Shown here in pieces: positions 7,970 through 16,872 of a DNA stretch of 39,757 nucleotides. Position numbers and translations under genes: made by a program. The notes beneath the pieces are model-generated. The model made no database searches. It was not told where the DNA came from and saw only the letters and a list, made by a program, of their open reading frames with translations. Positions within the stretch are counted from its first letter, which is position 1. Every line of letters begins with the position of its first letter. Origin of the DNA: Acidobacteriota bacterium (lineage in GTDB: Bacteria; Acidobacteriota; Terriglobia; Terriglobales; Acidobacteriaceae); the NCBI GenBank assembly GCA_021846945.1, contig JAJZVZ010000021.1, forward strand, positions 1 through 39,757. The letters run 5' to 3'.

Positions 7970-9181
7970 TTAACGCTTCAGATTCGGCCCGTTGGACACC
8001 CCGGTCGTTTGCTTCCAGTCTTCCCGCAAGTCGATACGGATGAATTCCTCGTCGTACACCGTGGAAGCCGGCTTGCCCCGTGCAATGCGGTAGAGTGCCC
8101 TGCCTCCGCCGAGGAAAAAGCCAAGCAGGATCGCCGCGCCGGCTCCGATGATCACCAGGGCCGCAATTCCCATCAGCAGCTTGCCGGTCTTCGCAATCTC
8201 CGATTCCTTCGATTGCGGGATGGCCGTAAGGTTGGCCTCGTAGTGCACCATCTCGATCAGCCTGTGGCTCTCGTCGGGAATCGCATCGCCGCTGACGATA
8301 GCCACCAGAGGCCCGCTGCGACGCACTTCCAGCGATGCCTGGTCGGAATCCACCAGAGGCTTGGGCCAAGGTGGCTGCGCATGGCTACCCGCCTTCAGAT
8401 AGGCGCTGATCTTTGCCTCCTGCGCAGTCGCCATCTGCGGCGTTGGATAGTTGATGATGGTGAGCGTCGCCGATCCGGACGGCAATGAGTAGTTCGCGGT
8501 CACCGTCTCCGCATCGCGATCGAACCCTACCAGATCCGGTGGCAGCACACCGCCCGCTCCTGAATAGCCTTCCGGCCCCTCTGCATAGTGCGTCGTCCGT
8601 TTGTCCAGCGAACCCTGCGGGAGGAAAGCGAGAATCGGCGGCAGCAGCGACTTCGTTCCTCCGGGAACGGGCAGATGCCGCGCCAGCTCGCGCATTTCGC
8701 CGGCCGACATCGGCCCGATCCGCGAGAACATCGCATCCACTACCGTGGTGCCCTTCCAGAAGAGCACGCGGTTATTGTCGGATGTAGCGCCGGTGCCGAT
8801 CTCTTCCTTCGGCCATCCATTCTTGCGATAGTACGAGTACGCACCGTACGCTCCGCTCACATCGCCAAAGCGCAACGCGCGCACGCTCAGGGTATCGCCC
8901 TCGCGCTTGTAGTTGGCCAGCACGCCGCTGGTAAAGCCGTACTCCTCCAGCGCCGCGGCGCTTGCCGCATCGGCCTGCTCGGCATCGCTCAGTGTCTTCA
9001 TCGGGCTGGCCGTCACCCAGCCGTCAAAGGCGTCGGGGAGCAATGCGTGGGGCGACGGTGGCAGCAGCAGATGCGTCACGCCGTGTTGCTCGGCAGACTT
9101 GGCAGGCGTTGTCTGCGCGCATAGAGAGCCCACGCTTCCCGCCAGCACCGCTGAGCAAACCAGAATGGCAATCGAACGCAT
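7970..9181 (-). CDS. DUF6599-type secreted, membrane-anchored protein of unknown function
   Basis: The protein has 403 residues from the ATG at 9181, which is preceded by GAGGGGAG at good spacing; longer upstream starts would bury the signal peptide. Residues 1-23 form a cleavable signal (SLCAQ end). The middle contains DAFDGWVTA, SGAYGAYSYYRKNGWP and the NRVLFWKGTTVVD stretch, a pattern I associate with the DUF6599 family common in Acidobacteria. A glycine-rich hydrophobic segment 50-75 residues from the C-terminus (GIAALVIIGAGAAILLGFFLG) should be a membrane helix, leaving a short cytoplasmic tail. No catalytic motif is evident. The neighbour on the same strand is the TonB receptor, but a strong hairpin separates them. 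The DUF number is from memory. Confidence 0.75.
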   Translation of the reverse strand: MRSIAILVCSAVLAGSVGSLCAQTTPAKSAEQHGVTHLLLPPSPHALLPDAFDGWVTASPMKTLSDAEQADAASAAALEEYGFTSGVLANYKREGDTLSVRALRFGDVSGAYGAYSYYRKNGWPKEEIGTGATSDNNRVLFWKGTTVVDAMFSRIGPMSAGEMRELARHLPVPGGTKSLLPPILAFLPQGSLDKRTTHYAEGPEGYSGAGGVLPPDLVGFDRDAETVTANYSLPSGSATLTIINYPTPQMATAQEAKISAYLKAGSHAQPPWPKPLVDSDQASLEVRRSGPLVAIVSGDAIPDESHRLIEMVHYEANLTAIPQSKESEIAKTGKLLMGIAALVIIGAGAAILLGFFLGGGRALYRIARGKPASTVYDEEFIRIDLREDWKQTTGVSNGPNLKR

Positions 9182-9305
9182 CTTAAGTACTCCCCTCTTA
9201 GGGTACACGGTTTGCCGCATCCGCGGCCGGACGCATTGCCTCTCCAGCCTGCGTCCTCTTGCCCGCTCCGGAAGACGCGCGGCCATTATTCCGCAGTGGC
9301 ACATA

Positions 9306-9345
9306 GAAACGCGGCCAGAATCTCCATCGATTCCGGCCGCGTTTC
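9306..9345 (-). terminator. Strong hairpin downstream of the TonB-receptor gene
   Basis: GAAACGCGGCC (9306-9316) and GGCCGCGTTTC (9335-9345) pair over 11 bp. On the minus strand the stem extends by five more pairs including one G-U, giving 16 bp and an 8-nt loop. It lies 37 bp after the receptor stop codon. The expected U-tract is missing, so it may act as an mRNA 3'-end stabiliser or a factor-assisted terminator. Confidence 0.5.
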
Positions 9346-9381
9346 GCGCTGCGTTGAACTCGCCTGATTTACGTCGATCCC

Positions 9382-12228
9382 CTAGAAGCTGAACGACATC
9401 TGCAAGTCGATGCTGCGATTGGAAGCCGGGGAAGAGAAAAACCCTCCAGCCAGAGCATTCGACTTACCGAAAAGTTGCGACGTCATAACGCCCACCGGCG
9501 CCGCCAGATTCACGTTATTGAAGACGTTCCTTGCCATCGCCGTGAAGTTGAGCGAGTAACGCCGGGTGCTCGTCTGCGCCATCCGCTGCGGTCCGCCCGG
9601 TCCGCTCAAGCCTCCCGGCCCGAGTCCGCCGCCAAACCTGCCGCCGTGGCCACCGTGACCGCCGGGCCCTCCGGGTCCGCCGGCAGAGGGAGCAAATCCC
9701 GTCGCCACTTTCGGCCCGATGCCAAACGCCTTGCTGACTCTCAGGTTCATGCTGAACTGCCCCGGTCCGGTCCCGAGGTTATACGGAATCCGCGCCTGGT
9801 TCCATGCCGGATTCATGTCGAGGTTGCCGTATGGGGTCTGGACAACGTCCGTGCTGGCGGCCGTGGCGTAGGTCGGCCGGTCATTGTACTGGTTGTCGCC
9901 ATTCAGGTCCTGCCCAATGGTGATGTTGTAGGGCTGCCCGGAGTTGGCCACCAGCATCGGACTGAACGACACCCCAAACGGAGCCTGGAAGTTGCCGCCC
10001 AACAGGAAGCGATTGCGCACGTCGAAGTTAGCGCGGCCGTAATCTGCGCGCGGGTCGAACTGGTTCGACGGGAAGTATCCCACACCCGACGTATCCGCAT
10101 TGGCAAAGTTCAACATGTAGAAGCCAAAGAGCGAAAGCCGGCTGGTGCGCACGTTGTAGTTGAGCATCAGTTGATTCTGGTTGTAAACGCCGCCGGACTG
10201 GAACTGGTAGATGTTCCCGCTTTTGTTGTTCGGCCGCGAGCCCGTGCCTGTGGCCGCATCATATGTTCCCGGTAAAAATGCATTGATGTTATCGGTGTAA
10301 AACTCGTGAACGCCGCGCGAGTTGATGTAGGTGAGCGACACCGTGGCCACTTTGCCGAACAGGTGTTCGATTCCGCCCGCCGCCTGCATATTGACTGAAG
10401 CTCTGATGTTCGGCGCAATCTGGTAGATCGTCGGCGCCGCAACATTACTGGATGCCAGTTGCGACGGCGGTGGCGCATTCTGGTAGAAGCCTGGATTCTT
10501 GATGATGTACTGCTGCTGATTCACGCCGTTGTTCCGCATTGCCTGCATGATGCTGCCTTCACCGAAGCGGTCGTAAAACCATCCGTAGCCGCCGCGGAAG
10601 ACCGTCCTGGCCGGCGTGCTTCCATGCGCGCCGGGCGCCCAGGCAAACGCGAATCGCGGAGCCCAGTCGGTATGGTCGCCAATGACGTTCTGCGTCTCGT
10701 AGCGCAGGCCGTAGCTGATGGTCAGGTTGGGACGCACCTTGTAGTCATCCTGAAAATAAACGCCGGCATCGAAGTAATTCACTTTGATCAGGGAGTTTCC
10801 GGCGGTCACATCGTACTCGGTCGGCGTTTGCGCCTTGTAAGCATTGAGCGAGGGATAGATATACGTGCCGTTGAACCCGGAGGTGGAGTAGTTCGAGTCG
10901 CGCTCATAGCGCAGCCGCAGTCCAAAGTTGATCGAGTGCGCTCCCTTGCTCATGATCGTGTTGTTCTGCAATTCGAAGTGGTCCTGGTTGTCGCGGAGCA
11001 CCCCCATGCTGTTGGCGCCGCCCGTGAAGGCGCCCTGCACCATGATCGTAGGGCCGCTGTTTTGCGCCGCCTGGCTGGTGCGATCGCCCATGTACTGGAA
11101 GCGGGTTTCATTCACCACGCTGGCGCTCAGAACCTGCGTATCGCTCAATTGCAATGTGTTCTCGTGGTTCGAAACGTTGTAGGCCTGGCTCTCCAGGGAA
11201 AATTGTGAAACGCCACTGTTGGTCGCCGTCTGCTGGTCAAACATATAGCGGATGGTAAGCGTGTTGCCGCCACCCAGTTGAAGGTCGAAACGCGGGCTTA
11301 CATCCAGCCGCGTCTGCGGGTTGGCGACGGCAGTGGAGTAGTTATAGGGATTGCCGTTTGCATCGAGCCGTTCCGCGTTCACAATCGAGTTCGACTGGTT
11401 GTCGCGGCGGAAGACGCTGCCAAACCACGACGCCTTCTTGCCCAGCGCGCCGCTCGCGTTGCCCATAAAGAAGGTCGTGTAGTAGGGCGGCTCTTCTTTC
11501 ACGAACGGGTTAATCGAGTTAAACGTGGAATCATTGCCGTTCATCATCATCATGCCGTGCAGCGTGTTTGTGCCCGGCTTGGTGAGAATCTCAATCCGGC
11601 CGTAGCCCAGCTTGTCGTATTGCGCGGAGAAGGGATTTTGATTGATGCGGATCTCGCGGATGGAAGACTTGGGAGGGAGCTGCCCGCCGGTAAACCCGTC
11701 AATATATATCTGCCCGCCGTTTGGTCCCGCGGCCGGACCGGCCAGCGCGGTCAGCTCGCTCTGCAGTTCGTCTGGATCGTCGGAGAGCGCATCCAGATCC
11801 TTGCCCTTGATGACGATGGCCCCGGCGTTGTTCTCGGGGCTGGTATCCACGCTCAAGCCCTGATCGCTCACCGTCACCTGCTGCTGTTCCACCGGCAGTT
11901 GCATCTCGATGTTTTGAATGATCGTCTTATCGCCAACGATGAGAAGATTCTCCACCGTGTAGGAAGCAAACCCTTCGGCCGCGGCCGAGACCGAATAGCG
12001 GCCCGGCGCCAGCCCCTGGAACTCGTAAGCGCCGGTGCCGCTGCTGGTCGTGGACTGCGAGACGCCGGTCGAATTCGTTACGGTAACGGTGGACGATGGA
12101 ATCACTGCCCCCGTTGGATCCGTTACGGTCCCCTGGATTCTGCCTGCCGCCGTCTGCGCTCCCGCCGGCAGTGCGGCGCAGAGAAGAAATACACCCCAAA
12201 TTGTGCTGAGAATCGTTCGCTTCGTCAT
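9382..12228 (-). CDS. TonB-dependent receptor, Oar-like, with carboxypeptidase-regulatory domain
   Basis: The 948-residue outer-membrane protein has a signal peptide (1-25, ending PAGAQ) and a CarboxypepD_reg beta-sandwich (about 29-105; GRIQGTVTDPTGAVIPSSTV). A plug domain (about 120-235) and a long beta-barrel follow. The barrel ends in LQMSFSF, with the terminal phenylalanine used for BAM-dependent insertion. Such Oar-type receptors are strongly expanded in Acidobacteria and take up or export large substrates using TonB energy. A Gly/His/Pro-rich loop near residues 855-885 (GGPGGPGGHGGHGG) sits between barrel strands, probably extracellular, and is unusually glycine-rich. It is transcribed divergently from a CpxR/CpxA-like pair; the shared 230-bp region carries possible operators. 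The substrate cannot be inferred. Confidence 0.9.
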   Translation of the reverse strand: MTKRTILSTIWGVFLLCAALPAGAQTAAGRIQGTVTDPTGAVIPSSTVTVTNSTGVSQSTTSSGTGAYEFQGLAPGRYSVSAAAEGFASYTVENLLIVGDKTIIQNIEMQLPVEQQQVTVSDQGLSVDTSPENNAGAIVIKGKDLDALSDDPDELQSELTALAGPAAGPNGGQIYIDGFTGGQLPPKSSIREIRINQNPFSAQYDKLGYGRIEILTKPGTNTLHGMMMMNGNDSTFNSINPFVKEEPPYYTTFFMGNASGALGKKASWFGSVFRRDNQSNSIVNAERLDANGNPYNYSTAVANPQTRLDVSPRFDLQLGGGNTLTIRYMFDQQTATNSGVSQFSLESQAYNVSNHENTLQLSDTQVLSASVVNETRFQYMGDRTSQAAQNSGPTIMVQGAFTGGANSMGVLRDNQDHFELQNNTIMSKGAHSINFGLRLRYERDSNYSTSGFNGTYIYPSLNAYKAQTPTEYDVTAGNSLIKVNYFDAGVYFQDDYKVRPNLTISYGLRYETQNVIGDHTDWAPRFAFAWAPGAHGSTPARTVFRGGYGWFYDRFGEGSIMQAMRNNGVNQQQYIIKNPGFYQNAPPPSQLASSNVAAPTIYQIAPNIRASVNMQAAGGIEHLFGKVATVSLTYINSRGVHEFYTDNINAFLPGTYDAATGTGSRPNNKSGNIYQFQSGGVYNQNQLMLNYNVRTSRLSLFGFYMLNFANADTSGVGYFPSNQFDPRADYGRANFDVRNRFLLGGNFQAPFGVSFSPMLVANSGQPYNITIGQDLNGDNQYNDRPTYATAASTDVVQTPYGNLDMNPAWNQARIPYNLGTGPGQFSMNLRVSKAFGIGPKVATGFAPSAGGPGGPGGHGGHGGRFGGGLGPGGLSGPGGPQRMAQTSTRRYSLNFTAMARNVFNNVNLAAPVGVMTSQLFGKSNALAGGFFSSPASNRSIDLQMSFSF

Positions 12229-12244
12229 CGTTCTATCCCTCGGT

Positions 12245-12296
12245 ACTGTGCGGATTGCTCTAACTTAGGAGACGCTGACGGAGAACTCCGCACAGT
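12245..12296. repeat. 10-bp inverted repeat in the receptor 5' region
   Basis: ACTGTGCGGA (12245-12254) is perfectly repeated in inverted orientation as TCCGCACAGT (12287-12296), 32 nt apart. It lies in the leader/promoter region of the TonB receptor. It could be an RNA hairpin in the receptor 5' UTR or a looped operator. Confidence 0.45.
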
Positions 12297-12304
12297 CACA
12301 ATGG

Positions 12305-12348
12305 GTAAAACCATGTAACGATTTGTCTCCGCGCCCGTGACGATTTGT
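12305..12348. promoter_or_regulatory. CpxR-box-like and direct-repeat operator candidates between receptor and two-component genes
   Basis: GTAAA-5 nt-GTAAC (12305-12319) differs by one base from the CpxR consensus GTAAA-N5-GTAAA described for enterobacteria. Overlapping it, GTAACGATTTGT (12315-12326) and GTGACGATTTGT (12337-12348) form an 11/12 direct repeat with a 22-bp period, close to two helical turns. OmpR-type regulators typically bind such tandem half-sites. The site lies in the divergent region, so it could govern both the regulator operon and the receptor. Confidence 0.5.
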
Positions 12349-12464
12349 TACATTTTTGCCGTATCCTTGCAGCCGGGAAGGCGTAGCCTTGATGGCAGAG
12401 TGACCGCGGCCCATTCGTGCGCGGGAGGGTAAAGCATCCTTTCCTGCGGGAAAAAGGCAATCAG

Positions 12465-13169
12465 GTGGACGAACTGCTTCTCATTGACGATGACGTTGAA
12501 CTTTGCTCCATGCTGAAGGAGTATCTGGGGCGATTCGGCTTCCGCGTCACCGCCGTGCATCGCGGCGACACGGGGCTGAAAGCGGCACTCGAAAAGCCAT
12601 ACGCGCTCGTGCTGCTCGACGTCATGCTTCCCGGCCTGGATGGCTTTGAAGTGCTGCGAAGAATTCGCGCCGTCTCGCCTGTCAGCGTATTGCTGTTAAC
12701 GGCGCGTGGAGAAGACGTCGACCGCATCGTCGGCCTCGAAATCGGCGCCGATGATTACCTCTCAAAGCCTTTCAATCCGCGCGAGCTGCTGGCCCGCGTG
12801 CGCGCCATCTTGCGCCGCAGCGCCGGCGCAAAGCCGGATCAGGCGCTGCTGCGTGCCGAAGGGCTGGAACTGAATCGCGCCGCGCGCACGGTTCTGCACA
12901 ACGGCACAAAGATCGATCTTACCGACGTCGAGTTCGCCCTGCTGGAAGCGCTCATGCGCTCGCCCGGCAAAGTGGTGGCGCGTGAGGAGATCTCCGAGAG
13001 CGTGCTCGGCCGCAAGTTCCACCCCTTTGATCGCAGCCTGGATATGCACGTCAGCCGCCTCAGGCGCAAACTAGCTGACGCCGGCGCGCCCGAGGAACAG
13101 GTAAAGACCATTCGCGGAATGGGCTATCAGCTTGCCGTCAACCTTCATGCGCCGGCAGCAAAGGACTGA
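12465..13169 (+). CDS. cpxR: OmpR/CpxR-family response regulator
   Basis: The protein has 234 residues from GTG at 12465; an upstream ATG at 12417 would add 16 non-homologous residues before the conserved DELLLIDDD start. The receiver domain carries the acidic pair DD(8-9), the phospho-acceptor Asp52 in LLLDVMLPG, and the SKPF lysine near 102. The C-terminal winged helix (about 130-225) has the DVEFALLEALM and DMHVSRLRRKL signatures of OmpR-type DNA binding. Length and N-terminus closely resemble CpxR. It is followed after 3 nt by the histidine kinase, so both form one operon. Candidate CpxR-like sites just upstream suggest autoregulation. The envelope-stress role of Cpx is known from enterobacteria and only assumed here. 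Confidence 0.88.
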   Translation: MDELLLIDDDVELCSMLKEYLGRFGFRVTAVHRGDTGLKAALEKPYALVLLDVMLPGLDGFEVLRRIRAVSPVSVLLLTARGEDVDRIVGLEIGADDYLSKPFNPRELLARVRAILRRSAGAKPDQALLRAEGLELNRAARTVLHNGTKIDLTDVEFALLEALMRSPGKVVAREEISESVLGRKFHPFDRSLDMHVSRLRRKLADAGAPEEQVKTIRGMGYQLAVNLHAPAAKD

Positions 13170-13172
13170 ACC

Positions 13173-14597
13173 ATGCGTGGGCTCTTCTTCAAAATCTTCG
13201 TCATCTTCTGGATCGCGCAGAGCCTCATCTTTGTGATCTCCATGGCCCTGATCGTGCGCCGCCATTTTGAAGGCCCCGAAGTGCCCTTCGAAACGCTCTT
13301 CAGTACTTTGCAAAATGAAGGCAACACCGCTGTCGCCGCCTACGAAAGTGGAGGCTGTGGCGCCTTGCTGACTTACGGCGCCGGCATCTCCCAAACTGTC
13401 GGCCTTGCCGATACATCAGGCCAATATCTCTGTGAGCTGCCCGGCACGCCCAGCCTCGCTAATTACGTGGCAATGCCCGCGCGCATCTTCGGAAAACAGA
13501 CCGGCAAACAATATATATGGAATGTTCCGGTCACCTCCTCCGCCGGCCGGCGATACGTCTTTCTCCTGAGCCGTCCTCATTTGCCAAGAAAGAGGAGCCT
13601 GATTCAGGATCTGCGGCGCTTCTCGTTCCCGCAGCTTCCGGTGGCGATTGTCGTCGGAGGCCTCATGACCTTCGTGCTGGTCCTGCTGCTGATCCGCCCG
13701 GTAGCGCGGCTCCGGAAGGCCGCCCGCGAACTTGCGGCGGGAAAGCTGAACGCTCGCGTGGCGTTGCCCCCCAAGCCATCGCGCATCTTCGCTGAAGACG
13801 AGATCTCCGCTCTCATGCACGACTTCAATCACATGGCCGAGCGACTGGAATCACTCGTCGCCGCGCAGAAGCTTCTGCTGCGCGACGTCTCGCACGAGCT
13901 GCGCTCGCCGCTGTCGCGCCTCAGCGTTGCCCTGGAGCTGGCCCGCGAGGATGCGGAGCCAGCCATGACAACGCACCTCGAGCGCATCGAGCGCGAGACC
14001 GAAAGACTCAACCTGCTCATCGGTCAACTGCTCACCCTCTCATCGATGGAAGCGCTTGAAAAGCTGGAAAACTTCGAGCCCGTCTCCCTCAACCGCCTCA
14101 TCGAGCGGCTCATTCCCGACGCCGAATATGAAGCCCGCCAGCGCCAATGTTCAGTTCTCTTTCACGCAGCCGATGAATGCGTCATCGCGGGCAACGAGGG
14201 CTTGCTTTACCCCGCCATTGAGAACGTTGTGCGCAACGCCATCCGCTACACAGAGAGCGGCTCTGTAGTCGAGATTGAGCTTGCGGCGGTCACCAGGGAT
14301 GGTGAGCGCCAGGCTCAGATTGACATCAGCGATCGCGGCCCCGGCATCCCTGAAAATCAGTTGGACGCGATCTTCAGGCCCTTCCACCGGGTCGACTACG
14401 CCCGCAGCCCGAATACCGGCGGCTTCGGCGTCGGACTGGCTATCGCGGAACGCGCAGTGAGGCTGCACAACGGCGAAGTTGCCGCCCTTAACCGCGAAGG
14501 TGGTGGCGCCATCATCCGCATGAATTTCCCGGCTATTGAAGACGCGCCTGCCGCCAGGCCTGCCGCGGACCCGGGCAATGCGAAGATCTCCGCGTAA
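13173..14597 (+). CDS. cpxA: CpxA-like membrane sensor histidine kinase
   Basis: The 474-residue protein has TM1 at about 5-28, a periplasmic sensor region (29-150) without recognised domain, and TM2 at about 154-176. A HAMP linker (175-228) precedes the HisKA domain, with phospho-accepting His241 in LRDVSHELRSPLSRL. The ATPase domain shows the N box (NVVRNAIRYT, 351-360), DRGPGIP, and the GGFGVGLAIAE G2 region. All catalytic motifs look intact. Architecture and length match CpxA-type kinases. It is translationally close to the response regulator (3-nt gap), making them cognate partners. The C-terminus has a short Ala/Pro tail after the kinase fold. The stimulus is unknown; the divergent outer-membrane receptor hints at an envelope-related signal, which is inference. 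Confidence 0.88.
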   Translation: MRGLFFKIFVIFWIAQSLIFVISMALIVRRHFEGPEVPFETLFSTLQNEGNTAVAAYESGGCGALLTYGAGISQTVGLADTSGQYLCELPGTPSLANYVAMPARIFGKQTGKQYIWNVPVTSSAGRRYVFLLSRPHLPRKRSLIQDLRRFSFPQLPVAIVVGGLMTFVLVLLLIRPVARLRKAARELAAGKLNARVALPPKPSRIFAEDEISALMHDFNHMAERLESLVAAQKLLLRDVSHELRSPLSRLSVALELAREDAEPAMTTHLERIERETERLNLLIGQLLTLSSMEALEKLENFEPVSLNRLIERLIPDAEYEARQRQCSVLFHAADECVIAGNEGLLYPAIENVVRNAIRYTESGSVVEIELAAVTRDGERQAQIDISDRGPGIPENQLDAIFRPFHRVDYARSPNTGGFGVGLAIAERAVRLHNGEVAALNREGGGAIIRMNFPAIEDAPAARPAADPGNAKISA

Positions 14598-14714
14598 TCT
14601 CCCTCTCCGCCGGCCCGGAAAACGCTGGCCCGAGAGAGCGATTGCCTCGCCGCGCGAGTGAAATTCTGCTGTTTCAGCCTCTCTGCTCCTGCCGGTTCTG
14701 CGATACTAATTTTT

Positions 14715-15266
14715 ATGCCCATCGCCGACCTTCAAGAGGCTGCACAGAAAATCGCTGGATTTATCAACACCCTGAACAAACTGGGCGGAATGCGCCTTAA
14801 ATACCGCATTACCGCGGGCGACGGCGCGCGCGACCCAGCCGGTCTTGAAGCCCGCGAGATCTACGTGGAACTGGGCGGACCCGACACGCCGCTCGTCACC
14901 CAGCACAATGGCGAACTGCTGCGCGCCCTCGAAACTCTGGCCGCGCAGATCCTCCGCCTCGATTCGCGCGAGCATGACCTGGTCAGCTTCGATGCCGGCA
15001 ATTTCAAAGCCCTGCGCGCCCAGGAGCTGCGCATGGCCGCCGAAACCGCGGCGGAGAAGGTGCGCAGCACCGGAATCCCCTATCCCTTCCCGCCCATGAA
15101 CAGCCGCGAGCGGCGCCTGATGCATCTGGTCTGCCGTGGCCTTGAAGGCGTGGAGACCGCCAGCGTCGGCGAAGGACAGGACCGCTTCCTGGTGGTTTAC
15201 CCCGAGGGCAAAACCGATCTGCCCGTTAAGCCGCAGGTAAAGCCCAGAGGCTTCGGACGCAGGTAA
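14715..15266 (+). CDS. khpB: KH-R3H RNA-binding protein (Jag/KhpB-like)
   Basis: The protein has 183 residues from the ATG at 14715; a longer upstream start at 14658 adds a hydrophobic, non-conserved stretch. Residues 30-95 resemble the KH domain of Jag/KhpB. Residues 100-170 form an R3H domain with the FPPMNSRERRLMHLVCR motif, whose Arg-x-x-x-His is the nucleic-acid contact. KhpB proteins bind RNA and influence cell envelope growth in Gram-positives. The N-terminal Jag_N domain is missing. In the KH loop the usual GKRG is replaced by TQHNG, so the first glycine is lost. In many genomes jag follows yidC; here it is on the far side of dnaA and converges on it. Confidence 0.8.
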   Translation: MPIADLQEAAQKIAGFINTLNKLGGMRLKYRITAGDGARDPAGLEAREIYVELGGPDTPLVTQHNGELLRALETLAAQILRLDSREHDLVSFDAGNFKALRAQELRMAAETAAEKVRSTGIPYPFPPMNSRERRLMHLVCRGLEGVETASVGEGQDRFLVVYPEGKTDLPVKPQVKPRGFGRR

Positions 15267-15389
15267 TCCGCCGGCATTTCCTGGCTTTTTGAGTCCTCGG
15301 CGCGTGAGGTCTGTGCTTCGGCTGCTGTTGCGCAGTCCATTCGTCCGCAATGCGCTGATTTGGAACGATGAGTCAATTGGCGAATGGCC

Positions 15390-15409
15390 CGGCGGCGCGA
15401 ACGCCGCCG
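15390..15409. terminator. GC-rich hairpin between convergent khpB and dnaA
   Basis: CGGCGGCG (15390-15397) and CGCCGCCG (15402-15409) enclose a 4-nt loop, read as TTCG on the dnaA strand. It lies 63 bp past the dnaA stop codon in the 205-bp convergent gap. No U-tract follows on either strand, so termination is plausible but unproven. Confidence 0.4.
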
Positions 15410-15471
15410 TTACAGCGGGCCTGAAGACCGGCGATACGCTTCAAGCAGACGCCAATTCATCTGGTCGCGAC

Positions 15472-16872
15472 CTATCCGTTCAACTGATCCTGCAGCTTGT
15501 TGATCGTGCGATGCAGATCCTTGTCGGTGCGCCGCTGTTCGTCGATCTTGGCGATTGAGTGCATCACCGTGGTGTGGTGTTTGTTGCCGAACTGGCGGCC
15601 AATCTCCGGCAGGCTGGCTTCAGTCATCTGCTTGGCCAGGTACATGGCGATCTGGCGCGGCACCACCACGTTGCGCGAGTTGTTCTTCTGCTTCAGGTCG
15701 GCCACTCTCATGCCAAACTGCTCGGCTACGGCGCGCTGAATCGCCTCAATCGTGATCTTGCGCACCTGCATATCGATGAACTGCTTCAGGCACTGCTGAG
15801 CCGCGGCCTGCGTGATCTCCACCTGGTTGAGCTGGCACCATGCGATCAGCCGCACCAGCGCGCCCTCCAGTTCGCGGACATTGGTGCGCACGTTCGACGC
15901 GATGAACAACGCCACGTCGGTGGGCAGCGTCACCTGCTCGCTCTCGGCCTTCTTCTGCAGAATCGCCACCTTCGTTTCCAGATCGGGCGGCTGAATGTCG
16001 GCGATCAGTCCCCACTCGAAGCGCGAGCGCAGCCGGTCTTCGATCTCCGCCAATTCTTTCGGAGGGCGATCGGAAGCAATCACGATCTGCTTCATGCTCT
16101 CGTGCAGCGCGTTGAAGGTGTGAAAGAACTCCTCCTGCGTGCGTTCCTTCTGCGCGATGAACTGAATATCATCGATGAGCAGCACATCCACCGAGCGGAA
16201 GCGGTCGCGGAAACTCGTCATGCGGTCATTGCGCAGCGAGGTAATCATCTCGTTGGTGAATTTTTCCGCCGATGCATAGCAGATGCTCGCCACCGGCTGG
16301 CGACGCTTCACTTCGTGACCAATCGCATGCATCAGGTGCGTTTTGCCCATGCCCACGCCGCCGTACAGAAAGAGCGGATTGTAGGCCCGTGAAGGCCGCT
16401 CGGCCACGGCCAGGGCCGCGGCGCGCGCAAACTGATTGCCGTTGCCGATGACGAAAGCGTCGAAGGTGTAACGTGCGTTGAGCTGCGCCGCAGTCGACCA
16501 GTCAAAGCGCCCCTGCTCTGGCACTCGCGCTGCCGGCGGCGCCGTCGGCGCATGCGCGGGCACAGGACCAAATCCGCCGTCCTTGCGCTGAGGAGGAATA
16601 GAAGGATCCTCATCGACCGTCACAAAACTGACGTCGTCAAATTCCAGCGCCTGCAAGTCGATCGCTTCCTGGATCAAGTCGCCGTACTTGTCGCCGATGT
16701 GCTGAAACTCCGGCGACGGTACACGCACATACAATGTGCGCCCCGCGGCGTGACTGAACCGCGTTGGCTTGAGCCAGGTCTCGAACGACTGCCGGATCAC
16801 TTTCTTTTCCAGGGCAGCCAGGATCTGAAGCCAGGGATTGAGTGCCGTTGCCGGCGAAGTTGCAAATGCCAT
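15472..16872 (-). CDS. dnaA: Chromosomal replication initiator DnaA
   Basis: The protein has 466 residues from the ATG at 16872, preceded by a TAAGGA ribosome-binding site; a longer start at 16983 lacks one and adds non-family residues. Domain I (about 8-85) binds helicase or regulators, and a flexible Pro/Ala-rich domain II (88-125) follows. The AAA+ domain III has Walker A GGVGMGKT at 171-178 and Walker B VDVLLIDDIQF. Domain IV ends with the DNA-binding signature containing NKHHTTVMHSI. DnaA melts the origin and loads the replicative helicase. It is transcribed away from rpmH-rnpA-yidD-yidC, the usual divergent arrangement near oriC. Length and motifs are standard. Confidence 0.97.
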   Translation of the reverse strand: MAFATSPATALNPWLQILAALEKKVIRQSFETWLKPTRFSHAAGRTLYVRVPSPEFQHIGDKYGDLIQEAIDLQALEFDDVSFVTVDEDPSIPPQRKDGGFGPVPAHAPTAPPAARVPEQGRFDWSTAAQLNARYTFDAFVIGNGNQFARAAALAVAERPSRAYNPLFLYGGVGMGKTHLMHAIGHEVKRRQPVASICYASAEKFTNEMITSLRNDRMTSFRDRFRSVDVLLIDDIQFIAQKERTQEEFFHTFNALHESMKQIVIASDRPPKELAEIEDRLRSRFEWGLIADIQPPDLETKVAILQKKAESEQVTLPTDVALFIASNVRTNVRELEGALVRLIAWCQLNQVEITQAAAQQCLKQFIDMQVRKITIEAIQRAVAEQFGMRVADLKQKNNSRNVVVPRQIAMYLAKQMTEASLPEIGRQFGNKHHTTVMHSIAKIDEQRRTDKDLHRTINKLQDQLNG

